From assembly GCA_021814695.1 (NCBI GenBank), contig JAKAHY010000001.1:1-45277 (forward strand): DNA of 45,277 nucleotides, given 5' to 3'. The notes below the pieces were generated by a model. It saw only the letters and a program-made list of their open reading frames with translations. It did no database searches and had not been told where the DNA came from. This document shows positions 8,871 to 17,645 of this stretch, piece by piece. The stretch's first letter is position 1. Each line of letters begins with the position of its first letter. This DNA is from a bacterium. GTDB taxonomy: Bacteria > Patescibacteriota > Minisyncoccia > UBA6257 > JAGOQP01. Position numbers and translations under genes: made by a program.

Positions 8871-9407
8871 ATGAAGAGAATTCTGGCCGTTCCGTTCGCT
8901 GTGCTCGTCGTGATGGTTTTCACGATGGGCAACACCGGTTGCGACGAGAGACCCACGAGCGACAAGATCCAGCGGCAACAGCAGGAAGTTCTGCTGAAGG
9001 AGGCGACATCGCAGGTAGGAATGCCTGCGATCAAGAACTTCCGGGAGCGCAAGCTTCTGAAGGACATCTTCGAGCTTCGGGACCAGGATGGGCTGGTCAC
9101 CTACACCTACGTGTACAACGACATGAAGGGGTGTGCCGTCTTCCTGGGCGATTCGGTCGGGTATGGGATTCCGTATGCGACCCAGTTCACGAGCCCAGAG
9201 CGCCCGGCAGGATCCTGGGAAGCGCCCATGCAAGGCAACATCGCGCTACCCCAAGCAGACCCCAACGGTCTCTTCTCGCCGGCTTCGGCCGAAGGCACCT
9301 GGGTCCTGCTCAAGGACCCGCACGGGCCGGACGTGAAGCCGATCTACGTTGAGCCCCGTGTCATCGTGTCGCCCTTCAAGCTTGCCGATAGCGTGGTCTG
9401 CAAGTAG
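8871..9407 (+). CDS. predicted lipoprotein (GC-rich island gene 2)
   Basis: Signal peptide with lipobox-like MGNTGCDE; SD AAAGGGG; 178 aa. Confidence 0.85.
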   Translation: MKRILAVPFAVLVVMVFTMGNTGCDERPTSDKIQRQQQEVLLKEATSQVGMPAIKNFRERKLLKDIFELRDQDGLVTYTYVYNDMKGCAVFLGDSVGYGIPYATQFTSPERPAGSWEAPMQGNIALPQADPNGLFSPASAEGTWVLLKDPHGPDVKPIYVEPRVIVSPFKLADSVVCK

Positions 9408-9439
9408 TCGGTCGGCAGCTCTCGAACATTTCAGCACTC

Positions 9440-9466
9440 GGCTGGGGGAAACCTCAGCCCTTTTTT
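9440..9466 (+). terminator. intrinsic terminator of the GC-rich island
   Basis: GGCTGGGG-ggaaa-CCTCAGCC followed by cTTTTTT. Confidence 0.8.
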
Positions 9467-9522
9467 ATTTACAATTTTTGTATAATCGGCTATAAATCAA
9501 TCAGTTCGTTGGAGGATAATCA

Positions 9523-9750
9523 ATGCCAAGAGAGGTGGGAAATGTATTTGGAAATATTTTGGGGCGCGTCAGGGTAATGATTAAGATTTATGGTATTGAC
9601 GAGGAACACGAAGCCGAAGTTGTCGAAGTTGATTTCAACGGAAAACCGACATCGGTGTTTGTCACAGATAGTCTGGTGTGGAGAAAGCTTAATATCGACG
9701 ACTTTGAATTGATATCCGAAATTTCAAATCCAAATGAGGTAATAAATTAA
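9523..9750 (+). CDS. hypothetical small protein
   Basis: 75 aa; SD TTGGAGG; followed by its own terminator. Confidence 0.75.
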   Translation: MPREVGNVFGNILGRVRVMIKIYGIDEEHEAEVVEVDFNGKPTSVFVTDSLVWRKLNIDDFELISEISNPNEVIN

Positions 9751-9795
9751 CGGCAGAAGCCGTTTTTTTGACATAAAAAATTATTCGGGTATTAT
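9749..9795 (+). promoter_or_regulatory. terminator fused to the promoter of the next gene
   Basis: AACGGC-agaa-GCCGTTTTTTT then TTGACA (9768-9773, sharing two T's with the T-tract) -16 nt- TATTAT. Confidence 0.8.
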
Positions 9796-9828
9796 ATCTT
9801 CAGCTGTTTTAAAAGGGGAGAAAACGTG

Positions 9829-10476
9829 ATGACAAAAAGGAAGTACTGGGCCATTGGACTGATTTTGTTTGCCGTGTTTTTTGTTGGTCTTCGTATGCAA
9901 AGCTTGCATCACGGGGGATGGTGGCTCCTGATTTCTTTGGTCGCCGTGGTTGCGGTATTCATTCACTCATTCAGATATTTGCGCCAGATAGTGGACGCTC
10001 AGGCGAAGTCGGACGGATCCCATCTAAAGTTTCTGGAAATAATGAAAGAAATTGAAAAAGAAAGAAGGATTCAGGATTCTACGTGGGGCAGAGAATTTGA
10101 CGACAAAAATACTTCCGATGACTGGGCTGCATATATTATTAAATATGCAACCGGCGAGAGACATTTGCCTGAAACGTCGGAACAGTTCCGTAATAATATG
10201 ATTCAGACCGCTGCTCTTGCCGTCGCCGCCATTGAATCGGTTGACCGGGGTAGTTGCAAAGTACGTTCGGTCAGTGAAGCTACCGACGGTTACAGTTTCG
10301 TCGCGCTTCTTGGTTATGAGGCCGGTCAGGGAATTTGCTGGCCTTTTGACAGGCATCAGTTTATGACCGCAGTCGGGCGTTGTTCTGTAATATGTAAAAA
10401 CATCCTTGAACTTTATCATGAAGCGCACGATTTTACTCCCAAGCACCTTGATGTCCCGCCCGTTAAGGGTGATTGA
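9829..10476 (+). CDS. hypothetical protein with N-terminal TM hairpin
   Basis: 215-216 aa (GTG 9826 or ATG 9829); SD AAGGGGAG. Confidence 0.8.
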   Translation: MTKRKYWAIGLILFAVFFVGLRMQSLHHGGWWLLISLVAVVAVFIHSFRYLRQIVDAQAKSDGSHLKFLEIMKEIEKERRIQDSTWGREFDDKNTSDDWAAYIIKYATGERHLPETSEQFRNNMIQTAALAVAAIESVDRGSCKVRSVSEATDGYSFVALLGYEAGQGICWPFDRHQFMTAVGRCSVICKNILELYHEAHDFTPKHLDVPPVKGD

Positions 10477-10664
10477 AGCAGGTCGTGATTGGGCCTGTTT
10501 TTTATTGCCTTTTTCACAGATTACGGATTGACCCCGCACTTTTGAAATACATTTTCAATGTTTTAACTTTTATCAATAATTTATCTGTGTTAACTAATTT
10601 TTGGGTTAATTCAATATATGATTAATACTTGGCTTAAAAAGCCGGTATTCCACAAGGTGCGGGA

Positions 10665-10762
10665 TTGACATCAAATGGCCTTTTTGCTACATTTATTTCA
10701 CACAAAAAATTGGTTGCTTTCCATGAAGCGGCCATCCGCTTAATTGCGGATACGGCTTTTTT
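10665..10762 (+). promoter_or_regulatory. promoter and leader with intrinsic-terminator-like hairpin before rplC
   Basis: TTGACA(10665)-17-TACATT; ATCCGC-ttaatt-GCGGAT stem then TTTTTT, ending 35 nt before the rplC ATG. Confidence 0.6.
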
Positions 10763-10796
10763 ATATGGAGATACCAGAAAATAGAATAATGAAAAC

Positions 10797-11405
10797 ATGC
10801 CGTTTCTAATAGGAAGAAAAATAAAAATGGATCAGATGTGGGATGAACAGGGAAATGTAAATCCTATGACCGTCATTAGCGCCGGTCCGGTTGTGATTAC
10901 CCAAATAAAAAATAAAGAGAAGGACGGATATGAATCATTTCAGGCGGGCTATGATAATTCGGCAAAACATATTTCAAAAGCACTCGCAGGACATCTTAAA
11001 GATCTTGGCAAATTCCGGCACATCAAAGAATTCAAGAAAATAGATGAGAAAGAAAGTTATCAGATTGGTGATACGATTGACGTTTCGGCATTTGCTAAGG
11101 GTGACAGAGTAACAATCGTCGGCTATGAAAAGGGCCGCGGTTTTCAGGGAGTCGTAAAGCGCCACGGTTTTCATGGAGGACCCAAAACTCATGGACAAAA
11201 GAACAGGCATCGCGCTCCGGGTTCTTTGGGACCGACAGCGCCTCAACGCGTTGTGAAAGGGAAGAAAATGGCCGGACGTATGGGGAATGAAAGAGTTACT
11301 CTCAGAAAAGTGCTCGTTTTGGGCATAGATAAAGAAAAAAATCTGCTTATGATCAGAGGCTCGGTTCCCGGTAATGCCAAAAATATCCTATTGATTCAAA
11401 AATAA
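10797..11405 (+). CDS. rplC: 50S ribosomal protein L3
   Basis: GFQGVVKRHGFHGGPKTHGQKNRHRAPGSLGPTAPQRVVKGKKMAGRMG. Confidence 0.97.
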   Translation: MPFLIGRKIKMDQMWDEQGNVNPMTVISAGPVVITQIKNKEKDGYESFQAGYDNSAKHISKALAGHLKDLGKFRHIKEFKKIDEKESYQIGDTIDVSAFAKGDRVTIVGYEKGRGFQGVVKRHGFHGGPKTHGQKNRHRAPGSLGPTAPQRVVKGKKMAGRMGNERVTLRKVLVLGIDKEKNLLMIRGSVPGNAKNILLIQK

Positions 11406-11406
11406 T

Positions 11407-12042
11407 ATGATGAAAGTTGCCGTATACAATTTAGACAAAAAAGAAGTCGGAACCATAGACGTTCCCGACAAGATTTTTGGCACTAAATGGATTCCGGACC
11501 TGGTTCATCAAGCTCTGGTGGTTCAAGGCGCCAATTCACGCAATATTGTGGCTCATACCAAAAATCGTGGAGAGGTCAGAGGAGGAGGTAAAAAACCTTG
11601 GAAACAAAAGGGTACCGGACGTGCCCGCCACGGTTCAATTCGATCACCTTTGTGGAGAGGGGGCGGAGTCACTTTTGGTCCCAGAAAAGAAAGAATTTTT
11701 GAGAGAAAAATAAACAAAAAAATGCGCTTCACCGCGGTTCTTTCCGTGCTTTCAAACAAGTTTGCCTCAAAAGATGTTACGATTGTGGACGGATTTTCAT
11801 CCGCGGCAAAAACAAAAGAATTTTCCAAGAGCATAAAGAATATCTTGACTCCGAAAACCAATACTACTTTTATTTTTTCCGAAAAGAACAAGGGGCTCAA
11901 TAAAGCAGCCAGAAATATTCCCAAAGTTGAAACTATTTCGCCAAAATCTTTGAACGTTTACGATTTGTTGTGGCCTAAAAATATCGTAATCGAAAAAGAT
12001 GCGATTGCCGAAATCAGTGGTCATTATAAAAATTTGAAATAA
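11407..12042 (+). CDS. rplD: 50S ribosomal protein L4
   Basis: NRGEVRGGGKKPWKQKGTGRARHGSIRSPLWRGGGVTFGP. Confidence 0.97.
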   Translation: MMKVAVYNLDKKEVGTIDVPDKIFGTKWIPDLVHQALVVQGANSRNIVAHTKNRGEVRGGGKKPWKQKGTGRARHGSIRSPLWRGGGVTFGPRKERIFERKINKKMRFTAVLSVLSNKFASKDVTIVDGFSSAAKTKEFSKSIKNILTPKTNTTFIFSEKNKGLNKAARNIPKVETISPKSLNVYDLLWPKNIVIEKDAIAEISGHYKNLK

Positions 12043-12050
12043 ATACGAAT

Positions 12051-12443
12051 ATGGCATTGTTTACCAAAAAAACCGCCGATGAAAAGAAAGTTAAGACTCA
12101 AAAAAATGAGCCCGTGTTGGCGCATCCCGGTGCAAAATCATCCGGCGCAAACAACCCTAAGAATTTTGAAATCAGAATACAAAAGCCTTTGGTTAGCGAA
12201 AAGGCAATGATGCTTGCGGAAAATAACACATATATTTTTATGGTTAATCCGAGAATAAATAAATCCGAAATAAAAAAAGAAATAGAACATATCTATAATG
12301 TTGATGTTGTCAAAGTGAATACCGGAAAAATATCGAAAGAACCCACGAGTTTCCGAGGGATTTCCTCTTCAAAATCGGTTGGAATAAAAAAAGCGATGGT
12401 CACCGTGAAGAAAGGACAAAAGATAGAAATTTTCAATAAATAA
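12051..12443 (+). CDS. rplW: 50S ribosomal protein L23
   Basis: KPLVSEKAMMLAENNTYIFMVNPRINKSEIKKEIEHIYNVDVVKVNT. Confidence 0.95.
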   Translation: MALFTKKTADEKKVKTQKNEPVLAHPGAKSSGANNPKNFEIRIQKPLVSEKAMMLAENNTYIFMVNPRINKSEIKKEIEHIYNVDVVKVNTGKISKEPTSFRGISSSKSVGIKKAMVTVKKGQKIEIFNK

Positions 12444-12457
12444 GAATAACCAGATAT

Positions 12458-13282
12458 ATGAAACAATATTCTCCGACAACTCCATCCAGAAGGCATATGA
12501 CCACCGTTGACTACGGTGTGATTACCCATTCAAAACCGCTTAAATCACTCACTACCAGGATCAAAAGCCATTCTGGAAGAAACAGCCAGGGGAGAGTTAC
12601 CGTTCGTCATCAGGGGGGTGGAAACAAAAAGCTTTATCGTTTGGTTGATTTTAAACAGCACGAATTTAATATTCCCGCAAAAGTGGAGGGTATAGAATAT
12701 GATCCGTATCGCACGGCTTTCATTGCTCGTATCGTATATTCCAACGGAAAAAGAAGTTATATATTGGCGACAAATACGATGAAAATCGGAGACCAATTGA
12801 TAACATCCGAAAAAGCTTCCATAAAAGACGGGAACAGAATGATGCTTAAGAATATTCCGGTGGGTTATATGGTGCATAATGTAGAACTTTCTGCCGGAAG
12901 AGGCGGACAGATTATCCGTTCTGCCGGAAATTATGCCGAAATTTTGGCTCATGACTCCGGATTTACAACGTTAAAAATGCCTTCAGGTGAAGTCAGAAAA
13001 GTAATGTCCAACAACTATGCTTCTTTGGGACAGATTTCCAACCCGGATTACGCACTTACGACGGGGGGAAAGGCCGGTCATTCAAGGTGGCTTGGAATCA
13101 GGCCGACTGTTAGAGGTTCGGCTATGAATCCAGTTGACCATCCTTATGGAGGAGGTGAGGGTAAGGCTCAGAGAGGAACCCGCAGACCAAAGACGTTGTG
13201 GGGCAAGATTACCGGAGGAAGAAAAACCAGAAATAAAAATAAATATTCTTCAAGGCTGATTGTCAGCAGAAGGAAAAAATAA
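12458..13282 (+). CDS. rplB: 50S ribosomal protein L2
   Basis: [27 protein letters not shown]...[30 protein letters not shown]. Confidence 0.98.
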   Translation: MKQYSPTTPSRRHMTTVDYGVITHSKPLKSLTTRIKSHSGRNSQGRVTVRHQGGGNKKLYRLVDFKQHEFNIPAKVEGIEYDPYRTAFIARIVYSNGKRSYILATNTMKIGDQLITSEKASIKDGNRMMLKNIPVGYMVHNVELSAGRGGQIIRSAGNYAEILAHDSGFTTLKMPSGEVRKVMSNNYASLGQISNPDYALTTGGKAGHSRWLGIRPTVRGSAMNPVDHPYGGGEGKAQRGTRRPKTLWGKITGGRKTRNKNKYSSRLIVSRRKK

Positions 13283-13290
13283 TTTATACT

Positions 13291-13608
13291 ATGAGTAGAA
13301 GTTCAAAAAAAGGTCCGTATTTGGATCCAAAACTGATGAAGAAAGTAGCCTCTCAAAAACCCGAAGCCGGGCCAATTAAAACATGGGCTCGTGATTGTGA
13401 TATATCTCCGGAAATGGTTGGTTACACGTTTTCTGTCCATAACGGAAAATTATTTATTGACGTTAGAGTAAGCGAAGAAATGATCGGCCATAAACTCGGT
13501 GAATTTTCGCCGACAAGAAAGTTTGTAAAACACGGAGGAAAGATGCAGCGTGAGCTTGAAAAAGGCGGTGCGGGAGCACCGGCAGCGGCTCCGGCTCCTA
13601 AAAAATAA
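13291..13608 (+). CDS. rpsS: 30S ribosomal protein S19, Ala/Pro-rich C-terminal extension
   Basis: [19 protein letters not shown]...[21 protein letters not shown]. Confidence 0.97.
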   Translation: MSRSSKKGPYLDPKLMKKVASQKPEAGPIKTWARDCDISPEMVGYTFSVHNGKLFIDVRVSEEMIGHKLGEFSPTRKFVKHGGKMQRELEKGGAGAPAAAPAPKK

Positions 13609-13613
13609 TCCAT

Positions 13614-14189
13614 ATGGAAAAGAAATCAGAACAAAAAAAGAATCGGGAAAATAAGATGCAGGCTCAGGCTATTCTGCGCTATCTTAGGATTGCTCCGAGA
13701 AAGATGCGTCTTGTTGCCAACATCATCAAACGTAAGCCGGTCAATGAAGCCGAGGCTCAGCTTATGCTCCATGCCAGGCGCGCAGCTCAGCCGATTCTGA
13801 AACTTTTGCGTTCGGCTATCGCCAATGCCAAGAATAAGAAAATGGACGTTACAAAACTTTTTGTATCCGATGTTCGCGTCGACCAAGGACCCATGCTTAA
13901 GCGTTGGATGCCCAGGGCTCAAGGACGCGCCACTCCTATCCATAAAAATACGAGCCATGTCATTATTGTCTTGCAAGAAGGCGAAAAATCAGTACAATCC
14001 AGATTCGTTACCGAAACAAAGAAAGTTAAAAAAGAAAAGAAGGAAAAGGCTCATGAACATGCTCACGAGCACGAACACGAAGCCGAAGAGCCGAAAACCA
14101 AGCCGGTAAAAGAGCCGGAGTTGAAAAAAGAAACCAAAGCTCCTCAAAAAGGATTCGTTCAAAAAATGTTTAGAAGAAAATCAGTATAA
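13614..14189 (+). CDS. rplV: 50S ribosomal protein L22 with charged/His-rich C-terminal extension
   Basis: ILRYLRIAPRKMRLVANIIKRKPVNEAEAQL...; tail KAHEHAHEHEHEAEEPKTKPVKEP. ATG 13656 is an alternative start. Confidence 0.95.
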   Translation: MEKKSEQKKNRENKMQAQAILRYLRIAPRKMRLVANIIKRKPVNEAEAQLMLHARRAAQPILKLLRSAIANAKNKKMDVTKLFVSDVRVDQGPMLKRWMPRAQGRATPIHKNTSHVIIVLQEGEKSVQSRFVTETKKVKKEKKEKAHEHAHEHEHEAEEPKTKPVKEPELKKETKAPQKGFVQKMFRRKSV

Positions 14190-14191
14190 AT

Positions 14192-14872
14192 ATGGCACAA
14201 AAGATAAAACCGGTATCATTTCGAACAGGAATAATAAAAGACTGGGAATCAAGATGGCTCCCCAAGCATTTTAAATTCGGCAAACTTTTGCAGGAGGATT
14301 ATTTGATTCGCACTATAATAAAGGAAAAAATAGGACAAGCGGGAATCGATTCTATTATTATAGAAAAAGCCTCCAACGCTTATCGCATAACGGTTAGAGT
14401 ATCGAAACCGGGGCTTGTTATCGGACGTGGAGGTAAGGGAGTAGAAGAGCTTACAAAATTGATAGAATCTAAGCTCGCCGCTTCAAGACGGGACAGAAAA
14501 ATAAAAGAGAAGGTTGTCTTGGCGCTCAACGTAGAAGAAATAAAACGCTACGATGTTTCGGCGGCGGTTACCGCTCAGAATATCGCCTGGGATTTGGAAA
14601 AACGTATGCCATTCAGACGGACTATTAAGAGATATCTGGAGAGATTAATGCAGAATCGTGACGTAAAGGGAGCAAAATTAAGAGTTTCGGGACGTCTTGA
14701 CGGAGCCGAAATCGCCAGAACCGAAAAATTATCTACAGGAACTTTGCCGCTTCAAACGTTGCGGGCAAACATAGATTATGCCGAAGCGACCGCTTACACG
14801 ACTTACGGAACTATCGGAATAAAAGTCTGGATAAATAAAGGAGAAACATTTTCAAAAGAATTGATTAAATAA
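14192..14872 (+). CDS. rpsC: 30S ribosomal protein S3
   Basis: KPGLVIGRGGKGVEELTKLIESKL; GRLDGAEIARTEKLSTGTLPLQTLRANIDYAEATAYTTYGTIGIKVWI. Confidence 0.98.
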   Translation: MAQKIKPVSFRTGIIKDWESRWLPKHFKFGKLLQEDYLIRTIIKEKIGQAGIDSIIIEKASNAYRITVRVSKPGLVIGRGGKGVEELTKLIESKLAASRRDRKIKEKVVLALNVEEIKRYDVSAAVTAQNIAWDLEKRMPFRRTIKRYLERLMQNRDVKGAKLRVSGRLDGAEIARTEKLSTGTLPLQTLRANIDYAEATAYTTYGTIGIKVWINKGETFSKELIK

Positions 14873-14880
14873 CCAAAAGT

Positions 14881-15291
14881 ATGTTGCAGCCCAAGAAAAT
14901 GAAACATCGCAAGTGGCAGAAAGGAAGGTCTCGCAAGAGGCTTGTTGAAACGCGCGGATTGGATCTCAATTTCGGGAGTTTCGGACTGCAGGCAACGAGT
15001 TCTTCGTATATTAATTCAAAGCAAATCGAGGCCGCCAGAAAAGCTATTTCTCATTTTACAAAGCGTGGAGGAAAAGTTTGGATAAGAATTTTTCCGGATA
15101 AACCAATTACCCAAAGACCGCCCGAATTGACCATGGGTGGAGGAAAAGGAGCGGTTGACCACTACGCTTTTCCGGTAAAACCGGGAAGAATACTTTTTGA
15201 AATAGACGGACTTCCCAAAAAAATAGCAGTAGAAGCGATGGAAAAGGCCGGCCATAAATTACCGGTTAGAACCAGAGTAGTCGAAAAATAA
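14881..15291 (+). CDS. rplP: 50S ribosomal protein L16
   Basis: MLQPKKMKHRKWQKGR...GKVWIRIFPDKPITQRPPELTMGGGKGAVDHYAFPVKPGRILFE. Confidence 0.97.
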   Translation: MLQPKKMKHRKWQKGRSRKRLVETRGLDLNFGSFGLQATSSSYINSKQIEAARKAISHFTKRGGKVWIRIFPDKPITQRPPELTMGGGKGAVDHYAFPVKPGRILFEIDGLPKKIAVEAMEKAGHKLPVRTRVVEK

Positions 15292-15295
15292 ATTT

Positions 15296-15499
15296 ATGAA
15301 GAAAGACAAGGTCAAAGAATTAAGAGTTAAATCCGCTGATGAGCTTAAGCTGCTCTCGGAATCCATCAAAGAAAAGCTTGAGCATCTTAAATTCGATTTA
15401 AAATCCGGTAAGACTGCGGCCATCAAAGATATCAGAAGCCTTAAAAAAGAAATCGCCGTTATTTTAACGATAGTCAAAGAATATGAATCCAAAAAATAA
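15296..15499 (+). CDS. rpmC: 50S ribosomal protein L29
   Basis: 67 aa L29-like helical protein in its syntenic position. Confidence 0.88.
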   Translation: MKKDKVKELRVKSADELKLLSESIKEKLEHLKFDLKSGKTAAIKDIRSLKKEIAVILTIVKEYESKK

Positions 15500-15797
15500 T
15501 ACAATCAAAAAAAGGCAGCTTACGGGAACTGTCGTTTCGGAAAAAATGAATAAGACCAGAGTGGTCTCGGTTGAGCGCCTTAGAAAACATGCCCGATACG
15601 ATAAGTTTTATAAAGTCACAACCAGATTTAAAGCGCATGACGAAAGCAATCAGTATAAAGTCGGAGATAAGGTTGTTATGGAAGAATCGCGGCCGATGTC
15701 CCGAGACAAGCGCTGGGCGATCGTTAAATTGGTAGAGCGCCCCAAAATTGATAAAGTCGAAGCGACTGCGGAAGAACAAGCCGAAGTAAAAGAATAA
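15483..15797 (+). CDS. rpsQ: 30S ribosomal protein S17
   Basis: KRQLTGTVVSEKMNKTRVVSVERLRKHARYDKFYKVTTRFKAHDESNQYKVGDKVVMEESRPMSRDKRW. Confidence 0.96.
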   Translation: MNPKNNTIKKRQLTGTVVSEKMNKTRVVSVERLRKHARYDKFYKVTTRFKAHDESNQYKVGDKVVMEESRPMSRDKRWAIVKLVERPKIDKVEATAEEQAEVKE

Positions 15798-15798
15798 T

Positions 15799-16167
15799 AT
15801 GATACAAGAAAGAAGCATTTTAAAAGTAGCCGATAATTCGGGCGCAAAGATTGTCCGCGTATTCCGCGTTCTTGGGGGAACCAAACGCCGTTATGCTCAG
15901 ATAGGGGACATAGTTGTTGCTTCTGTCCAGGTTGCCGAGCCGAGAAAAGCGATTCAAAAAAAAGATATAGTAAAAGCGGTTATTGTCAGACAGAGGAACG
16001 TATATCGGAGGAAGGACGGTTCATATGTCAGGTTTGATGAAAATTCAGCCGTTCTGGTTGATGCCAAAAACGAACCGCGTTCCACCCGTATATTCGGACC
16101 CATCCCCAGAGAAATGAAAGAAAGGGGATTTGAAAAAATAGCCACAATGGCCGAAGAAATTGTTTAA
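15799..16167 (+). CDS. rplN: 50S ribosomal protein L14
   Basis: MIQERSILKVADNSGAKIVRVFRVLGG...GSYVRFDENSAVLVD. Confidence 0.98.
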   Translation: MIQERSILKVADNSGAKIVRVFRVLGGTKRRYAQIGDIVVASVQVAEPRKAIQKKDIVKAVIVRQRNVYRRKDGSYVRFDENSAVLVDAKNEPRSTRIFGPIPREMKERGFEKIATMAEEIV

Positions 16168-16168
16168 T

Positions 16169-16483
16169 ATGAATAATATTTCAATCAAAAAAAACGATAC
16201 AGTCAAAATAATTTCCGGGAAAGATAAGGGAAAAACCGGAAAAGTGCTTAAAGTAATTCCGCTATCCAAAAGAGCGGTAGTTGAGGGTATAAATTTGTAT
16301 AAAAAACACGTAAGGCCCAAAACCGAAAACGAAAAAGGACAAGTTATAACCGTCCCACGCTCTTTGCATATTTCAAACATTCAACTCGTTTGTCCTTCTT
16401 GCGGAAAACCGACTCGCATAGGCTATACGATTGAAAGTAAAATAAAGACGCGTATCTGTAAAAAGTGCAAGTCAAGAATATAA
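16169..16483 (+). CDS. rplX: 50S ribosomal protein L24
   Basis: KKNDTVKIISGKDKGKTGKVLKVIP; C-terminal CxxC zinc motif pair; ATG at 16169. Confidence 0.95.
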   Translation: MNNISIKKNDTVKIISGKDKGKTGKVLKVIPLSKRAVVEGINLYKKHVRPKTENEKGQVITVPRSLHISNIQLVCPSCGKPTRIGYTIESKIKTRICKKCKSRI

Positions 16484-16487
16484 ATTT

Positions 16488-17060
16488 ATGAAACAGGGAT
16501 ATAAAGAACAATACGAAAATAAAGTCCTGCCCGAGATTCAGAAGGAGCTTAATATAAAAAATAAGCTTGCCGCTCCGCGTCTTGAAAAGGTGGTTGTTAA
16601 TATCGGACTGGGCCGTGCAAGCCAAGCGGCTAATTTCCGGGATAAAATTTTTCCAGAAATAGTCAAAGAAATGATGACCATAACCGGACAGAAGCCGTCT
16701 TCACGAGGAGCCAAACAATCAATCTCCGGATTCAAACTTCGCGAAGGAGAAATTATCGGTCTTAAGACTACTCTTCGCGGCGCCAGAATGTATGATTTTA
16801 TCAATAAGCTGGTCAAAATAGTTTATCCTCGTGTAAGAGATTTTCGAGGAATAGACTTGAAAAATGTCGATGAACGCGGTAATTTAAACCTTGGCTTTAA
16901 GGATCATTATGTTTTTGCCGAAACCAGCCAGGAAACATCGACTGTGGATTTTGGCCTGCAAGTAACGCTTGTATGCAATGCCAAAAAGAGAGAAGACGCG
17001 CTGGCATTGTACAGACACGTAGGATTTCTATTTAAAGCCCCTAAGGCATCTAAAAAATAA
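16488..17060 (+). CDS. rplE: 50S ribosomal protein L5
   Basis: APRLEKVVVNIGLGRA...GQKPSSRGAKQSISGFKLREGEIIGLKTTLRG. Confidence 0.97.
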   Translation: MKQGYKEQYENKVLPEIQKELNIKNKLAAPRLEKVVVNIGLGRASQAANFRDKIFPEIVKEMMTITGQKPSSRGAKQSISGFKLREGEIIGLKTTLRGARMYDFINKLVKIVYPRVRDFRGIDLKNVDERGNLNLGFKDHYVFAETSQETSTVDFGLQVTLVCNAKKREDALALYRHVGFLFKAPKASKK

Positions 17061-17069
17061 GAATAAAAT

Positions 17070-17255
17070 ATGGCCAAGCAATCAGTTATAGCTAGATCAA
17101 AAAAGACCCCTAAATTTTCCACTCGAGCGGTAAGGCGATGTTTTCGTTGTGGAAGAAAGCACGGATTTATGAGGGACTTTGAATTGTGCCGTATTTGTTT
17201 CAGAGAAATGGCTTCCAAAGGACAGATTCCGGGAGTAAAAAAATCATCTTGGTAA
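17070..17255 (+). CDS. rpsZ: 30S ribosomal protein S14 type Z
   Basis: [39 protein letters not shown]. Confidence 0.97.
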   Translation: MAKQSVIARSKKTPKFSTRAVRRCFRCGRKHGFMRDFELCRICFREMASKGQIPGVKKSSW

Positions 17256-17257
17256 AT

Positions 17258-17638
17258 ATGTATACAAATCTTCTTACCCAAATTAAAAATGCGCAAGCAG
17301 TGAAAAAAGAGCGAGTCAAAACGCCTTATTCCGCAATGGATGAAAAAGTTCTTGAAATTTTAGCATCTTCGCATTTTATTTCCGGATTCGAAAAGAAAGG
17401 AAGAAATCCGAAAAAATATCTTGAATCAACACTTTTATATAAAAACGGATCACCGGCCATAACGGAAGTTAAATTTGTCAGCTCTCCCTCAAGACACATA
17501 TACAAAAAATATTCGCAGTTGCGGACGGTAAAACAAGGGTATGGAATCTCCGTAATTTCGACTTCAAAAGGATTGATGACGGATGCTGATGCCCGCAAAG
17601 GTAAAGTCGGTGGGGAAGTATTATTTAATATTTGGTAA
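17258..17638 (+). CDS. rpsH: 30S ribosomal protein S8
   Basis: MYTNLLTQIKNAQAV...GYGISVISTSKGLMTDADARKGKVGGEVLFNIW; start at 17258. Confidence 0.96.
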   Translation: MYTNLLTQIKNAQAVKKERVKTPYSAMDEKVLEILASSHFISGFEKKGRNPKKYLESTLLYKNGSPAITEVKFVSSPSRHIYKKYSQLRTVKQGYGISVISTSKGLMTDADARKGKVGGEVLFNIW

Positions 17639-17645
17639 ATAAAAT

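Noticed and set aside
8381-9100. 239-aa minus-strand ORF in the GC-rich island
   Set aside because: Antisense to two SD-led genes; long antisense ORFs are expected in GC-rich coding DNA, and the product is low-complexity Leu/Arg/Ser-rich.
15483-15499. rpmC/rpsQ 17-bp overlap as an annotation error
   Set aside because: Short overlaps of this kind are plausible in compact operons (compare adk/map here); both proteins look intact.
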